Of a stretch of DNA of 64,000 nt, positions 43,995 to 53,315 are shown piece by piece. Numbering within the stretch: position 1 is the stretch's first letter; each line of letters begins with the position of its first letter. Position numbers and translations under genes: made by a program. The notes under the pieces are model-generated. The model had not been told where the DNA came from, searched no databases, and worked only from the letters and a program-made list of their open reading frames with translations. This DNA comes from JAAXHE01 sp964551635 (lineage in GTDB: Bacteria > Latescibacterota > UBA2968 > GCA-2709665): positions 1 through 64,000 of the forward strand of contig CAZKDZ010000211.1 of NCBI GenBank assembly GCA_964551635.1, read 5' to 3'.

Positions 43995-44462
43995 ATGAGA
44001 AAAAGGCGGGCCGAGAAAAGAGATTTTTCACCTGATCCAAAATTCGGCAGTGTTCTCGTGACGCAATTTGTCAACAGCCTTTTTCGGAAGGGCAAGAAGA
44101 GCATTGGTGAAAAGATACTTTACCGCGCGCTCGACCAGATTGCCGAACGCACGGACAAGACCGGGCTGGAGGTTTTCGAACAGGCGGTTGAAAACGCGAA
44201 GCCGATCATTCAGGTGAAATCACGACGTGTGGGTGGAACGACATACCAGGTTCCGGTCGAAGTGCGGTCGGATGAGCGCCTTTCACTTTCGATTGGCTGG
44301 TTGATTACATTCGCTCGCGGCCGTGGCGAGAAAACCATGTCCCAGAGGCTGGCGGGGGAATTGATGGACGCGGCCAACGGCCGTGGTCGGGCCATGCAGC
44401 GGAGAGAAGAAACACACCGGATGGCCGAGGCCAACCGGGCGTTCGCACACTATCGGTGGTAG
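43995..44462 (+). CDS. rpsG: 30S ribosomal protein S7
   Basis: A 155-residue S7, nucleating protein of the 30S head: MRKRRAEKRDFSPDPKFGS at the start, VKSRRVGGTTYQVPVEV in the core. ATG 43995 is the family start. It ends 5 nt before fusA. Confidence 0.97.
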   Translation: MRKRRAEKRDFSPDPKFGSVLVTQFVNSLFRKGKKSIGEKILYRALDQIAERTDKTGLEVFEQAVENAKPIIQVKSRRVGGTTYQVPVEVRSDERLSLSIGWLITFARGRGEKTMSQRLAGELMDAANGRGRAMQRREETHRMAEANRAFAHYRW

Positions 44463-44467
44463 AGAGA

Positions 44468-46537
44468 ATGTCACGTAGAGAACAACTGGAACGGATCCGG
44501 AACATCGGCATCATGGCCCATATCGATGCGGGTAAAACCACAACGAGCGAGCGGATTCTGTACTATACGGGACGGCTGCATCGAATGGGCGAAGTGCACG
44601 ATGGCGCGGCTACGATGGACTGGATGGACCAGGAGCGGGAGCGTGGCATTACCATCACATCGGCGGCCACCACCTGTTTCTGGGACGGACACCGGATCAA
44701 TATTATCGATACGCCCGGACACGTGGATTTTACGGCCGAGGTCGAGCGGTCACTCAGGGTTCTGGACGGAGTGATCGGGATCTTCTGCGCGGTTGGCGGT
44801 GTCGAGCCCCAGACGGAAACGGTCTGGCGCCAGGCCGACAAGTACCGCGTTCCGCGAATTGCTTTTGTAAACAAAATGGACCGTACGGGCGGGGACTTCT
44901 TCCGCGTTCTTGAAATGATGAGGGAACGCCTGGCCTCCAATTTCGTACCGGTGCAGATTCCCGTAGGCGCCGGCGAGTTGTTTACCGGGTTGATCGATCT
45001 GGTGAAAATGAAAATGGTGTCCTATCAGGAAGACACACTGGGCACGGTATTTACCGAAAGCGAAATCCCGCTCGACCTGTTGGACCTGGCGCAGAATTAC
45101 CGCGAGCAGATGCTGGAGGCGGTCTCGGATTTCGACGATACGCTGATGGAAAAATTCTTGGAAGGCGAACCCATCGGCGAAGAGGAAATAAAACAGGCGC
45201 TCCGGCTGGCAACCATCAACGTGAGCGCGGTGCCGGTTTTCTGCGGATCGGCGTTTAAGAACAAAGGCGTCCAGCGTCTGCTGGACGGCGTTCTTGACTA
45301 CCTGCCGTCACCCCTGGACGTTCCGGCGGTAAACGGCATCGATCCCGATTCCGGTGTTGACGTTGCCCGCGCGCCCTCCTACGACGAGCCGTTCTCCGCA
45401 CTCGCATTCAAAGTGAAAACTGATCCTTACGTGGGCCACCTGACGTATTTCAGGGTCTATTCGGGCTGCCTCAAGACCGGTTCGTACGTCAGGAATTCCA
45501 ATAAAGGGAAAAGAGAGCGGATCGGCCGGGTCCTCCAGATGCACGCCAACAAGCGCGAAGATATCAACGAGGTTGTCACCGGAGATATCGCGGCGGCCGT
45601 GGGGTTGAAAGCCACGGGAACCGGTGAGACGCTCTGCGACCCTGACCATCCGGTTATTCTGGAATCAATGGACTTCGCGAAGCCGGTTGTGTCCGTTGCC
45701 ATCGAGCCCAGAACCAAGGCTGACCAGGATCAGCTGGGCACCGCGCTGCGGAAGCTGTCCGAAGAGGATCCGACGTTCCACGTATCCTCCGACGAAGACA
45801 CCGGACAGACCATTATTTCCGGCATGGGCGAACTGCATCTCGAAATCATCATCGACCGCCTGATGCGGGAATTCCGTGTAGCGGCGAACGTAGGGAAGCC
45901 CCAGGTGACCTTCAAGGAAGCCATACGCAAGACCGTTCAGGCCGAGGGTCGTTTCATCCGGCAGACGGGTGGACGGGGGCAGTGGGGGCATGTCCGGCTG
46001 GAAATGGGTCCCGGTGAACCTGGCAGCGGCCTCGTATTCGAAAACAACATTGTGGGCGGCGCTGTGCCCACCGAATACATCCCCGCCGTCAGACAGGGTG
46101 TTCATGAGGCCATGCAGTTGGGTGTTTTGGCCGGGTATCCGGTGGAGGACGTCAGAGTCACGCTCTACGACGGATCGTATCACGATGTCGATTCTTCCGA
46201 AATTGCGTTCAAGGTGGCCGCATCCATGGCCTTCAAGGACGGCGCCAAAAAGGCGGATCCGTACCTGATGGAACCTCTGATGGACGTCGAGGTGGTCGTG
46301 CCGGAAGAATATATGGGCGATGTGATGGGCGATCTGAACGCCCGTCGCGGACACATCGTGGGCATTGTAAACCGGCCGGATGCCCAGGTCATCACGGCGA
46401 TGGTACCCTTAACCGAAATGTTCGGTTACGCCACACGGCTGCGGTCCCTGACCCAGGGTCGAGCGATCTACTCGATGGAATTCTCGAGGTTTCAGGAGCT
46501 GCCCAAAGCGCTCGTACAGGAACTCGCGGAAAACTAG
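44468..46537 (+). CDS. fusA: translation elongation factor G
   Basis: A 689-residue EF-G: G1 AHIDAGKTT, switch-II DTPGHVD, G4 NKMD, then domains II-V including the SGMGELHLEII segment. It drives ribosomal translocation with GTP. The start codon lies 5 nt after the rpsG stop. Confidence 0.97.
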   Translation: MSRREQLERIRNIGIMAHIDAGKTTTSERILYYTGRLHRMGEVHDGAATMDWMDQERERGITITSAATTCFWDGHRINIIDTPGHVDFTAEVERSLRVLDGVIGIFCAVGGVEPQTETVWRQADKYRVPRIAFVNKMDRTGGDFFRVLEMMRERLASNFVPVQIPVGAGELFTGLIDLVKMKMVSYQEDTLGTVFTESEIPLDLLDLAQNYREQMLEAVSDFDDTLMEKFLEGEPIGEEEIKQALRLATINVSAVPVFCGSAFKNKGVQRLLDGVLDYLPSPLDVPAVNGIDPDSGVDVARAPSYDEPFSALAFKVKTDPYVGHLTYFRVYSGCLKTGSYVRNSNKGKRERIGRVLQMHANKREDINEVVTGDIAAAVGLKATGTGETLCDPDHPVILESMDFAKPVVSVAIEPRTKADQDQLGTALRKLSEEDPTFHVSSDEDTGQTIISGMGELHLEIIIDRLMREFRVAANVGKPQVTFKEAIRKTVQAEGRFIRQTGGRGQWGHVRLEMGPGEPGSGLVFENNIVGGAVPTEYIPAVRQGVHEAMQLGVLAGYPVEDVRVTLYDGSYHDVDSSEIAFKVAASMAFKDGAKKADPYLMEPLMDVEVVVPEEYMGDVMGDLNARRGHIVGIVNRPDAQVITAMVPLTEMFGYATRLRSLTQGRAIYSMEFSRFQELPKALVQELAEN

Positions 46538-46590
46538 CGATTTGAAGATGCGTTGTTTTTTACATAGCGGTCGACTGCGATTGCAAAACA

Positions 46591-46613
46591 AATAGACTAT
46601 CGCGAAGTCTATT
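46591..46613 (+). promoter_or_regulatory. hairpin in the tuf leader
   Basis: AATAGACT (46591-46598) pairs perfectly with AGTCTATT (46606-46613) across a 7-nt loop, ending 5 nt before the AGGAGGAAGG ribosome site of tuf. It could modulate tuf translation or RNA stability within the str operon. No T-tract, so not a terminator. Confidence 0.45.
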
Positions 46614-46631
46614 GAACAGGAGGAAGGCGAA

Positions 46632-47828
46632 ATGGCTAAGGAGAAGTTCGACAGAAGCAAGCCGCACGTCAATATCGGTACCATAGGGCACGTTGACCAT
46701 GGGAAGACGACATTGACGGCCGCCATTACCAAGACGCTGGCCGCCAAGGGGTTGGCGGATTACATGCCCTTCGATCGGATCGATCAGGCTCCCGAAGAAC
46801 GCGAACGCGGAATCACCATCAATACCGCGCATGTCGAGTATTCCAGCGAAAGCCGTCATTACGCCCACGTCGACTGCCCCGGACACGCCGACTACGTTAA
46901 GAACATGATCACCGGTGCGGCCCAGATGGACGGCGCAATCCTGGTGGTGAGCGCCGCCGATGGTCCAATGATCCAGACGAGAGAGCACATATTGCTTTCC
47001 CGGCAGGTGAACGTGCCGTCAATCGTCGTCTACATGAACAAGGTCGATATGGTCGACGATCCCGAGCTTCTTGAACTGGTGGAGCTGGAGGTGCGCGAGC
47101 TTCTCAGCGATTACGATTTCCCGGGCGACGACGTACCCGTGATTCGCGGGTCGGCGCTCCACGCGCTCGAGTCCGACGATCCTGACTCTGAAGCCTGCGA
47201 ATCCGTATGGGAACTGCTGGAGGCCGTCGACAACGCGATTCCGATTCCGGAGCGCGACGTGGACCGGGATTTCCTGATGCCGGTCGAGGATGTCTTCAGC
47301 ATTACGGGCCGGGGAACGGTGGGCACGGGGAGAATCGAGCGGGGGGTGGTCAATCTCAACGAAGAAGTGGAAGTCGTGGGTATCAGAGAGACGCGCAGGA
47401 CGGTGGTCACGGGTATCGAGATGTTCCGAAAGTTACTGGACGTCGGCGAGACCGGAGACAACGTGGGCCTTCTGCTGCGCGGCGTCGATAAGGAAGACCT
47501 CGAGCGGGGTATGGTCGTTGCCAAGCCCGGTTCGGTAACGCCGCATACCAGGTTCAAGGGCGAAGTCTACGTACTCACGGAAAAAGAGGGCGGTCGGAGC
47601 AAACCATTCTTTACAGGATACCGACCGCAGTTTTATTTCAGAACCACCGACGTCACGGGTGCGGTTCAGTTGCCCGAAGGCGTGGAAATGGTGATGCCGG
47701 GCGACAATATCACGATGGACGTCGACCTGACACCTCAACCCATCGCCATCGAACCTCAACTTCGATTCGCGATACGTGAAGGCGGCCGGACAATCGGATC
47801 GGGCGTGGTCACTGAAATCCTGGACTAG
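46632..47828 (+). CDS. tuf: translation elongation factor Tu
   Basis: A 398-residue EF-Tu delivering aminoacyl-tRNA. G1 GHVDHGKTT, switch region ERERGITINTAHVEY, DCPGHAD and NKVD are intact. Residue 114 is Ile in GPMIQTREH, where nearly all EF-Tu have Pro. This is the only tuf in the window; the usual second copy beside the tRNA cluster is absent. Confidence 0.97.
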   Translation: MAKEKFDRSKPHVNIGTIGHVDHGKTTLTAAITKTLAAKGLADYMPFDRIDQAPEERERGITINTAHVEYSSESRHYAHVDCPGHADYVKNMITGAAQMDGAILVVSAADGPMIQTREHILLSRQVNVPSIVVYMNKVDMVDDPELLELVELEVRELLSDYDFPGDDVPVIRGSALHALESDDPDSEACESVWELLEAVDNAIPIPERDVDRDFLMPVEDVFSITGRGTVGTGRIERGVVNLNEEVEVVGIRETRRTVVTGIEMFRKLLDVGETGDNVGLLLRGVDKEDLERGMVVAKPGSVTPHTRFKGEVYVLTEKEGGRSKPFFTGYRPQFYFRTTDVTGAVQLPEGVEMVMPGDNITMDVDLTPQPIAIEPQLRFAIREGGRTIGSGVVTEILD

Positions 47829-47840
47829 GGCGGAGGGGCA

Positions 47841-48149
47841 GTGCCAGCACAGAAAATTCGTATTCGACTGAAGGCATACGATCACATTGCTCTGGACCGG
47901 TCCGTGGACGAAATCGTGCGGACGGCAAAACGGACCGGTGCGCTGATTTCCGGCCCCATCCCATTGCCCACCAAGCGTTCGTTGTATACGGTGCTTCGGG
48001 GCCCCAATATCGACAAGAAATCGCGGGAGCAGTTCGAAACCCGGATACACAAACGCTTAATCGATATTCACAACTCGACGCCGCAGACGGTAGATGCCTT
48101 GATGAAACTGGATCTGCCGGCGGGGATCGACATCGAAATCAAGGCATAG
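47841..48149 (+). CDS. rpsJ: 30S ribosomal protein S10
   Basis: A 102-residue S10 (NusE) with a GTG start: KIRIRLKAYDHIALDRSV and GPIPLPTKRSLYTVLRGP. It is a 30S head protein and NusB/NusG partner. It starts 12 nt after tuf, so the str and S10 operons are joined here. Confidence 0.97.
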   Translation: MPAQKIRIRLKAYDHIALDRSVDEIVRTAKRTGALISGPIPLPTKRSLYTVLRGPNIDKKSREQFETRIHKRLIDIHNSTPQTVDALMKLDLPAGIDIEIKA

Positions 48150-48153
48150 TGCC

Positions 48154-48780
48154 GTGTTGGGATTGATCGGAAAAAAAATCGGAATGACCCAGGTGTACGA
48201 CGAGGGCGACAACCTCGTCCCCATTACCGTGGTGAAAGCGGGGCCCTGCCCGGTCGTACAGGTCAAGGACGATGGGTCGGACGGATACCACGCACTGAAA
48301 CTCGGCTTCGGTGCGACTGCGGAACGGCGCCTGACCCGTCCGCATCTTGGCGTTCTGAAGAAGTCCGGCGCAGGCCCTCATCGCATCCTGAAGGAATTCC
48401 GGGTATCCGACGCCTCCGGGTATGAGGTCGGACAGGTTCTTGATTCCGGCATTTTCGCTCCCGGTGAAACCGTCTCGGTAACCGGTCGCACGAAGGGCAA
48501 GGGCTTTCAGGGCGGGGTCAAGAGGCATCATTTCAAAGGCGGACCGAAGACACATGGACAGTCCGACCGGCATCGGGCTCCGGGTTCCATCGGTCAAAGT
48601 TCGGATCCTTCCCGTGTGTTCAAGGGGATGCGGATGGCAGGCCATATGGGTCACCGCAGGGAGACCGTGAAAGGGCTGATGGTCGTCCGCGTGGACAGGG
48701 AACGCAACCTGTTGCTGCTCAAAGGCGCCGTACCGGGCCCCAATGGCGGCATCGTAATGGTGCAGAAGCAACGCAATTAA
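48154..48780 (+). CDS. rplC: 50S ribosomal protein L3
   Basis: A 208-residue L3, GTG start: LGLIGKKIGMTQVYDEGDN at the N-terminus, the loop with GGPKTHGQSDRHRAPGSIGQ reaching the peptidyl-transferase centre. Early assembly protein, 4 nt after rpsJ. Confidence 0.97.
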   Translation: MLGLIGKKIGMTQVYDEGDNLVPITVVKAGPCPVVQVKDDGSDGYHALKLGFGATAERRLTRPHLGVLKKSGAGPHRILKEFRVSDASGYEVGQVLDSGIFAPGETVSVTGRTKGKGFQGGVKRHHFKGGPKTHGQSDRHRAPGSIGQSSDPSRVFKGMRMAGHMGHRRETVKGLMVVRVDRERNLLLLKGAVPGPNGGIVMVQKQRN

Positions 48781-48797
48781 CGGGAACTGAACGAGTT

Positions 48798-49430
48798 ATG
48801 GCGTCAGTAGATATTACAGACCTCCAAGGTGAAGTCGTTGGATCCGTCGACCTCCCGGAGACGATCTTCGGAATTGAACCGTCTCGCCATGCAATCTATC
48901 ATACGGTAAAGTCTTATTTGACGAACCAGCGCCAGGGCAACGCCCATTCCAAGACCCGCGCTGAAGTGCGGCGCAGCAAACGGAAGATGTACCGGCAAAA
49001 GGGAACCGGAAGGGCGAGAGCCGGCACCGCGTCGTCTCCGATCCGCGTCGGAGGCGGAGTTGCACACGGCCCCAGGCCGAGAGAGCTGAACGAACGGGTG
49101 TCGAGAAAAGTGCGGCGACTCGCATTGAAATCGGCATTTTCCCTGAAGGTCCCTGACGGCGCGATCAAAGTGGTGGAAGACTTCACGTTCGACGCACCCA
49201 GGACGAAACGTGTGGCTGATCTGACGCGGGCGATAGAAGTCGACGATCGAAAGGTTCTTCTTCTCACACCGGAAGCCGCTCCGAATATACTGAAATCTTG
49301 CCGGAATCTATCCAGCGTCCATGTCTTGCCGGTGGCTCAGGTCTCAACGTACGACGTCGTCAACGCCGATGCGGTCGTCTTTACAACGGAGTCCCTGGAC
49401 CGGCTTCAGGATATCTGGGGTTCGGCATGA
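48798..49430 (+). CDS. rplD: 50S ribosomal protein L4
   Basis: A 210-residue L4 lining the peptide exit tunnel: KTRAEVRRSKRKMYRQKGTG and RAGTASSPIRVGGGVAHGP form the tunnel loop. Its C-terminal codons overlap the rplW start (ATGA). Confidence 0.97.
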   Translation: MASVDITDLQGEVVGSVDLPETIFGIEPSRHAIYHTVKSYLTNQRQGNAHSKTRAEVRRSKRKMYRQKGTGRARAGTASSPIRVGGGVAHGPRPRELNERVSRKVRRLALKSAFSLKVPDGAIKVVEDFTFDAPRTKRVADLTRAIEVDDRKVLLLTPEAAPNILKSCRNLSSVHVLPVAQVSTYDVVNADAVVFTTESLDRLQDIWGSA

Positions 49431-49720
49431 AAAAAGACATCAGAGAAATCATCCGCAGGCCGCTGATCACCGAACGTGCATCCGAACTTCAGGAAGATCA
49501 CAACAAGTTCGTATTCGAAGTTCGTGTCGATGCGAACAAACTGGAAATCAAGAAGGCCGCTGAAACGTTGTTCGATGTAAGAGTACTCAGCGTCAATACA
49601 TCGACGGTCGCGGGAAAGCTGAAGAGAATGGGGCGGTTTCAAGGCCGCCGTTCTGCATGGAAAAAGGCGATTGTCACCCTCGCGTCCGGCGACGCCATCG
49701 ACTTTTTTGGAGAGTCCTGA
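49427..49720 (+). CDS. rplW: 50S ribosomal protein L23
   Basis: A 97-residue L23 at the tunnel exit, docking site for trigger factor and SRP: IIRRPLITERASELQED and LKRMGRFQGRRSAWKKAIV. ATG 49427 overlaps rplD by 4 nt. Confidence 0.96.
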   Translation: MKKDIREIIRRPLITERASELQEDHNKFVFEVRVDANKLEIKKAAETLFDVRVLSVNTSTVAGKLKRMGRFQGRRSAWKKAIVTLASGDAIDFFGES

Positions 49721-49723
49721 TCG

Positions 49724-50554
49724 ATGCCGGTTAAATCATTCCGACCGTTTACGCCATCGCTGCGGTTCAAGACCGTGTCCTCGTTTGAGGAAATTACAAA
49801 ATCTGAACCCGAGAAGTCGCTTGTTGAGGCGAACAGAAAGAGCGGTGGACGCAACAACATGGGCCGTATCACGAGCCGGCGCCGCGGCGGAGGGCATCGC
49901 CGGCATTACCGGGTTATCGATTTCAAACGCGACAAATTCGGTGTTCCGGCCAGTGTTTACTCGATAGAGTACGATCCAAATCGCTCCGCGAGAATCGCGC
50001 TGCTCCACTATGCGGACGGTGAGAAGCGTTATATTCTCGCACCCGCGGGTCTGCGGGTTGGCGCACGAGTCGTGTCCGGTCCCGAAGCCGACGTACGGCC
50101 AGGCAATTCGCTGCCTCTTGAGAATATCCCGCAAGGAACCCATGTACACAATGTCGAGTTACAGCCCGGGAAAGGCGGACAACTGGGCCGTTCAGCCGGC
50201 GCTGAAATCCAGATCATGGCCAAAGAAGGAAAGTTCGCACAACTTCGTCTGCCTTCCGGCGAGGTCCGTCTTGTGCCAGTGAGGTGTTATGCCACCGTTG
50301 GACAGGTTGGGAATCAGGAACACGAAAATGTGGTTTTGGGCAAGGCGGGACGCAACCGGTGGCTCGGGAAGCGGCCTTCCGTCAGGGGAGTTGCCATGAA
50401 TCCGATCGACCACCCGCACGGAGGCGGGGAAGGACGGGCCTCGGGTGGTGGACATCCGGTTACCCCCTGGGGCGTGCCCACGAAGGGCTACAAGACGAGA
50501 AAACGCAAAAAACAATCCAACAAACTCATCGTGAGAAGACAACGCAAGAGATAA
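49724..50554 (+). CDS. rplB: 50S ribosomal protein L2
   Basis: A 276-residue L2 near the peptidyl-transferase centre: GRITSRRRGGGHRRHYR early and the universal MNPIDHPHGGGEGR loop late. It starts 3 nt after rplW. Confidence 0.97.
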   Translation: MPVKSFRPFTPSLRFKTVSSFEEITKSEPEKSLVEANRKSGGRNNMGRITSRRRGGGHRRHYRVIDFKRDKFGVPASVYSIEYDPNRSARIALLHYADGEKRYILAPAGLRVGARVVSGPEADVRPGNSLPLENIPQGTHVHNVELQPGKGGQLGRSAGAEIQIMAKEGKFAQLRLPSGEVRLVPVRCYATVGQVGNQEHENVVLGKAGRNRWLGKRPSVRGVAMNPIDHPHGGGEGRASGGGHPVTPWGVPTKGYKTRKRKKQSNKLIVRRQRKR

Positions 50555-50571
50555 GTCCCGGCGAGGAATGA

Positions 50572-50859
50572 ATGGCAAGGTCGCTTAAAAAAGGCCCGTA
50601 CGTGGACCCCGGTCTTCTGGCAAAGATCGAGGCGATGAACAAATCCGGTAACAAGCGCGTGATTCAAACGTGGGCGCGCCGTTCGACCATTTCTCCTGAG
50701 TTCGTCGGTCACACGCTGGCTGTGCACAACGGGAATAAGTTCATTCCGGTGTACATCACGGAGAATATGGTGGGCCACAAGCTGGGTGAGTTCGCGCCGA
50801 CGCGGACTTTTCGAGGGCACTCGGGAAACCTCACTGAGCGTTCGACGGGATTGAAGTAG
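50572..50859 (+). CDS. rpsS: 30S ribosomal protein S19
   Basis: A 95-residue S19 of the 30S head: MARSLKKGPYVDPGLL and KLGEFAPTRTFRGHSG. Standard length and position after rplB. Confidence 0.97.
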   Translation: MARSLKKGPYVDPGLLAKIEAMNKSGNKRVIQTWARRSTISPEFVGHTLAVHNGNKFIPVYITENMVGHKLGEFAPTRTFRGHSGNLTERSTGLK

Positions 50860-50924
50860 TACTTGCGGACTTGACAGTCCGTTGGAAAAGTCCATCCGGG
50901 CTACTCTTCAGGGGAAGGATGTCA

Positions 50925-51266
50925 ATGACGGCCAGGGCAGTCTCCAGATACGTCAGGATTTCACCCCGCAAAGCACGACAGGTCGTTGATCTCGTTCGCG
51001 GCAAAGGGGTTGAAGAGGCGTTTCACATTCTTCAGTTTACACCCAAGAAGGCAGCTCGTTTGGTAGAGCGCACGCTCCGGTCGGCGGTAGCCAACGCCGC
51101 CAGCAGCGAAGAGTCCACGGTCAGTGAAGAAGACCTTTACGTACAGGAGGCGTACGTGAACGGCGCCATCGCCATGCGCCGGATCCGACCCATGCCGCGG
51201 GGCGCGGCGGGATTTATCCGAAAACGCTGCAGCCACATTACACTGGTCGTATCGGACGACGATTAG
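50925..51266 (+). CDS. rplV: 50S ribosomal protein L22
   Basis: A 113-residue L22 of the exit tunnel: TARAVSRYVRISPRKARQVV and the beta-hairpin with RRIRPMPRGAAGFIRKR. ATG 50925 is preferred over ATG 50919 because GGGGAAGG (50911-50918) is correctly spaced from it. Confidence 0.95.
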   Translation: MTARAVSRYVRISPRKARQVVDLVRGKGVEEAFHILQFTPKKAARLVERTLRSAVANAASSEESTVSEEDLYVQEAYVNGAIAMRRIRPMPRGAAGFIRKRCSHITLVVSDDD

Positions 51267-51284
51267 CCGTCGGGAGGGTTTCTT

Positions 51285-51941
51285 TTGGGCCAGAAAACAC
51301 ATCCAACAGGATTCCGGTTGGGCATCGTAAAAGATTGGCGTTCCCGCTGGTTTGCCGGTCGGGATTTTGCCGAATTGCTCAAGGAAGACTTGATGTTGCG
51401 GCGCTACATCCAGAGCAGACTGCAACGGGCAAGTGTGTCTCAAATTGAGATAGAGCGCGCGCCGAAACGGGTCACCATTTCGGTGCATACCGCGCGTCCC
51501 GGTATCGTGATCGGGCGCAAGGGGCAGGAGGTCGATAAGCTCAGAGACGAACTGAAACACATCACCGGAAAAGAGATTTACATAAATATCCAGGAAATCA
51601 AACGGCCCGAACTGAATGCGCAGCTTGTTGCCGACAACATCGCGCGTCAGCTGGAACAACGCGTGTCCTTTCGCCGGGCAATGAAAAAGGCCATCGCTTC
51701 CGCGATGCGTATGGGCGCCGACGGCATCAAGATTGTATGCGGTGGGCGTCTGGGCGGTGCGGAAATGGCGCGGATCGAAAAGTCGGAGCCCGCAGGCAGA
51801 GTGCCCTTGCATACGCTTCGCGCCGATATCGACTACGCGACCTCCACGGCGTTTACAACCTCCGGCACGGTGGGAGTGAAGGTATGGGTGTGTCACGGCG
51901 AGGTCGTGGAACGCCGGGCTGCAGGGGGGGCCGCGCAGTAG
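51285..51941 (+). CDS. rpsC: 30S ribosomal protein S3
   Basis: A 218-residue S3, mRNA-entry helicase component, TTG start after GGGAGGG: GQKTHPTGFRLGIVKDWRS, KH-domain GRPGIVIGRKGQEV-type motif (here ARPGIVIGRKGQEVDKL), C-terminal GVKVWVCHGE. Confidence 0.96.
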   Translation: MGQKTHPTGFRLGIVKDWRSRWFAGRDFAELLKEDLMLRRYIQSRLQRASVSQIEIERAPKRVTISVHTARPGIVIGRKGQEVDKLRDELKHITGKEIYINIQEIKRPELNAQLVADNIARQLEQRVSFRRAMKKAIASAMRMGADGIKIVCGGRLGGAEMARIEKSEPAGRVPLHTLRADIDYATSTAFTTSGTVGVKVWVCHGEVVERRAAGGAAQ

Positions 51942-51973
51942 TGGCAACCCGGGATTTCTGAGGATAAGACTCC

Positions 51974-52393
51974 ATGTTAATGCCGAAAAGGGTCAAGTGG
52001 CGAAAACAGCAGCGTGGGCGCATGCGTGGCGTGGCGCACCGGGGGAGCAGCATCGCTTTCGGGGAATTCGCGCTCCAGGCGCTGGAACCCGCGTGGATCA
52101 CCAGCCGACAGATCGAGGCGGCGCGTGTTGCCATCACCCGCGCACTCGGGCGCGGTGGGAAAGTGTGGATCCGGCTGTTTCCCGACAAGCCGGTCACCAT
52201 CAAGCCCGCCGAAACCCGGATGGGCAAGGGCAAGGGGAACCCCGAATACTGGGTTGCTGTCGTGAAGCCGGGACGCATCATGTTCGAGATCGACGGCGTT
52301 GAACGGGAGAGCGCCCGCGAAGCCATGCGAAAGGCCGGCCACAAGATGCCCATAAAGACCCGGTTCATCGAACGGGGAGACAGCGAGGAATGA
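51974..52393 (+). CDS. rplP: 50S ribosomal protein L16
   Basis: A 139-residue L16: MLMPKRVKWRKQQRGRMRGV, then QIEAARVAITRALGRGGKVW and RMGKGKGNPEYWVAVVKPG. It positions A-site tRNA. The stop overlaps rpmC. Confidence 0.97.
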   Translation: MLMPKRVKWRKQQRGRMRGVAHRGSSIAFGEFALQALEPAWITSRQIEAARVAITRALGRGGKVWIRLFPDKPVTIKPAETRMGKGKGNPEYWVAVVKPGRIMFEIDGVERESAREAMRKAGHKMPIKTRFIERGDSEE

Positions 52394-52635
52394 AAGCCAG
52401 CGAGATTCGTCAGATGACGCAGGGCGAGGTAGATGAGCTGCTTGGAGACAGGCTCGAGGAGTTGTCCAACCTGAGAATTCAGCTTGTCACGCAGCAGCTC
52501 GACAATCCGCTCCGGGTCAAGTCGGTCCGGCGGGATGTCGCCCGGATCAGAACGGTACTCAGGGAACGCACACTGGAGCTGAACGCCTCGACCGGGGCCG
52601 CAGGCGCCGAATCCACCGGATCGGAAGGAAATTAG
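52390..52635 (+). CDS. rpmC: 50S ribosomal protein L29
   Basis: An 81-residue L29: a two-helix protein (KASEIRQMTQGEVDELL, LRIQLVTQQLDNPLRVKSVR) with a longer than usual Ala/Gly/Ser tail. Its ATG overlaps the rplP stop by 4 nt. Confidence 0.94.
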   Translation: MKASEIRQMTQGEVDELLGDRLEELSNLRIQLVTQQLDNPLRVKSVRRDVARIRTVLRERTLELNASTGAAGAESTGSEGN

Positions 52636-52638
52636 ACT

Positions 52639-52905
52639 ATGGTACAATCCGTCGCCCGGGGACGTCGCAAGACCCTTGTGGGCCGGGTTCTGAGCAATCG
52701 GGCCAATAAGACGATCGTCGTGGAGGTCACATGGCGTACCCCTCATCCGCTTTACGGCAAGGTAGTCCGGCGTCGTTCCAAATTCGCGGCGCACGACGAG
52801 AACAACACTGCAAACGCCGGCGACACCGTACTGATTATGGAGACCCGCCCGATCAGCAAGACCAAACGGTGGCGTCTAGCCGAGATACTGGAAAAGATTC
52901 AATAA
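52639..52905 (+). CDS. rpsQ: 30S ribosomal protein S17
   Basis: An 88-residue S17: RGRRKTLVGRVLSNRANKTI, HPLYGKVVRRRSKFAAHDE and ISKTKRWRL, an OB-fold primary 16S rRNA binder. Starts 3 nt after rpmC. Confidence 0.96.
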   Translation: MVQSVARGRRKTLVGRVLSNRANKTIVVEVTWRTPHPLYGKVVRRRSKFAAHDENNTANAGDTVLIMETRPISKTKRWRLAEILEKIQ

Positions 52906-52918
52906 GGAGTATCGGAGG

Positions 52919-53287
52919 ATGGTTACGGAACAGACGGTATTGAACTGCGCCGACAACAGCGGTGCCCGAAAAGTCATGTGTTTCAGGGTGCTGGGCGGGT
53001 CGCGTAGAAAATATGCCGGGCTGGGCGATACGATCGTGGTCGCGGTAAAGGACGCCCAGCCCAACAGTGCGGTGAAGAAAGGAGAAGTCGCGCGGGCGGT
53101 CATTGTTCGGACAAAGAAGGAGGCCCGACGTTCCGACGGTTCCTACATTCGTTTCGACGACAACGCGGCGGTTCTGATAAATGCCGAGGGAGAACCCAGA
53201 GCAACCCGTATCTTCGGACCTGTCGCACGTGAACTGCGCGACAGGAGATTCATGCGGATTGTTTCTCTGGCGGCGGAAGTGGTATGA
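52919..53287 (+). CDS. rplN: 50S ribosomal protein L14
   Basis: A 122-residue L14: VLNCADNSGARKVMCFRVLG, VRTKKEARRSDGSYIRFDDN and GPVARELRDRRFMRIVSLA. It forms intersubunit bridge contacts. Confidence 0.97.
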   Translation: MVTEQTVLNCADNSGARKVMCFRVLGGSRRKYAGLGDTIVVAVKDAQPNSAVKKGEVARAVIVRTKKEARRSDGSYIRFDDNAAVLINAEGEPRATRIFGPVARELRDRRFMRIVSLAAEVV

Positions 53288-53315
53288 TTCTTTAGATCGT
53301 GAGGAGAGTCGAAGG

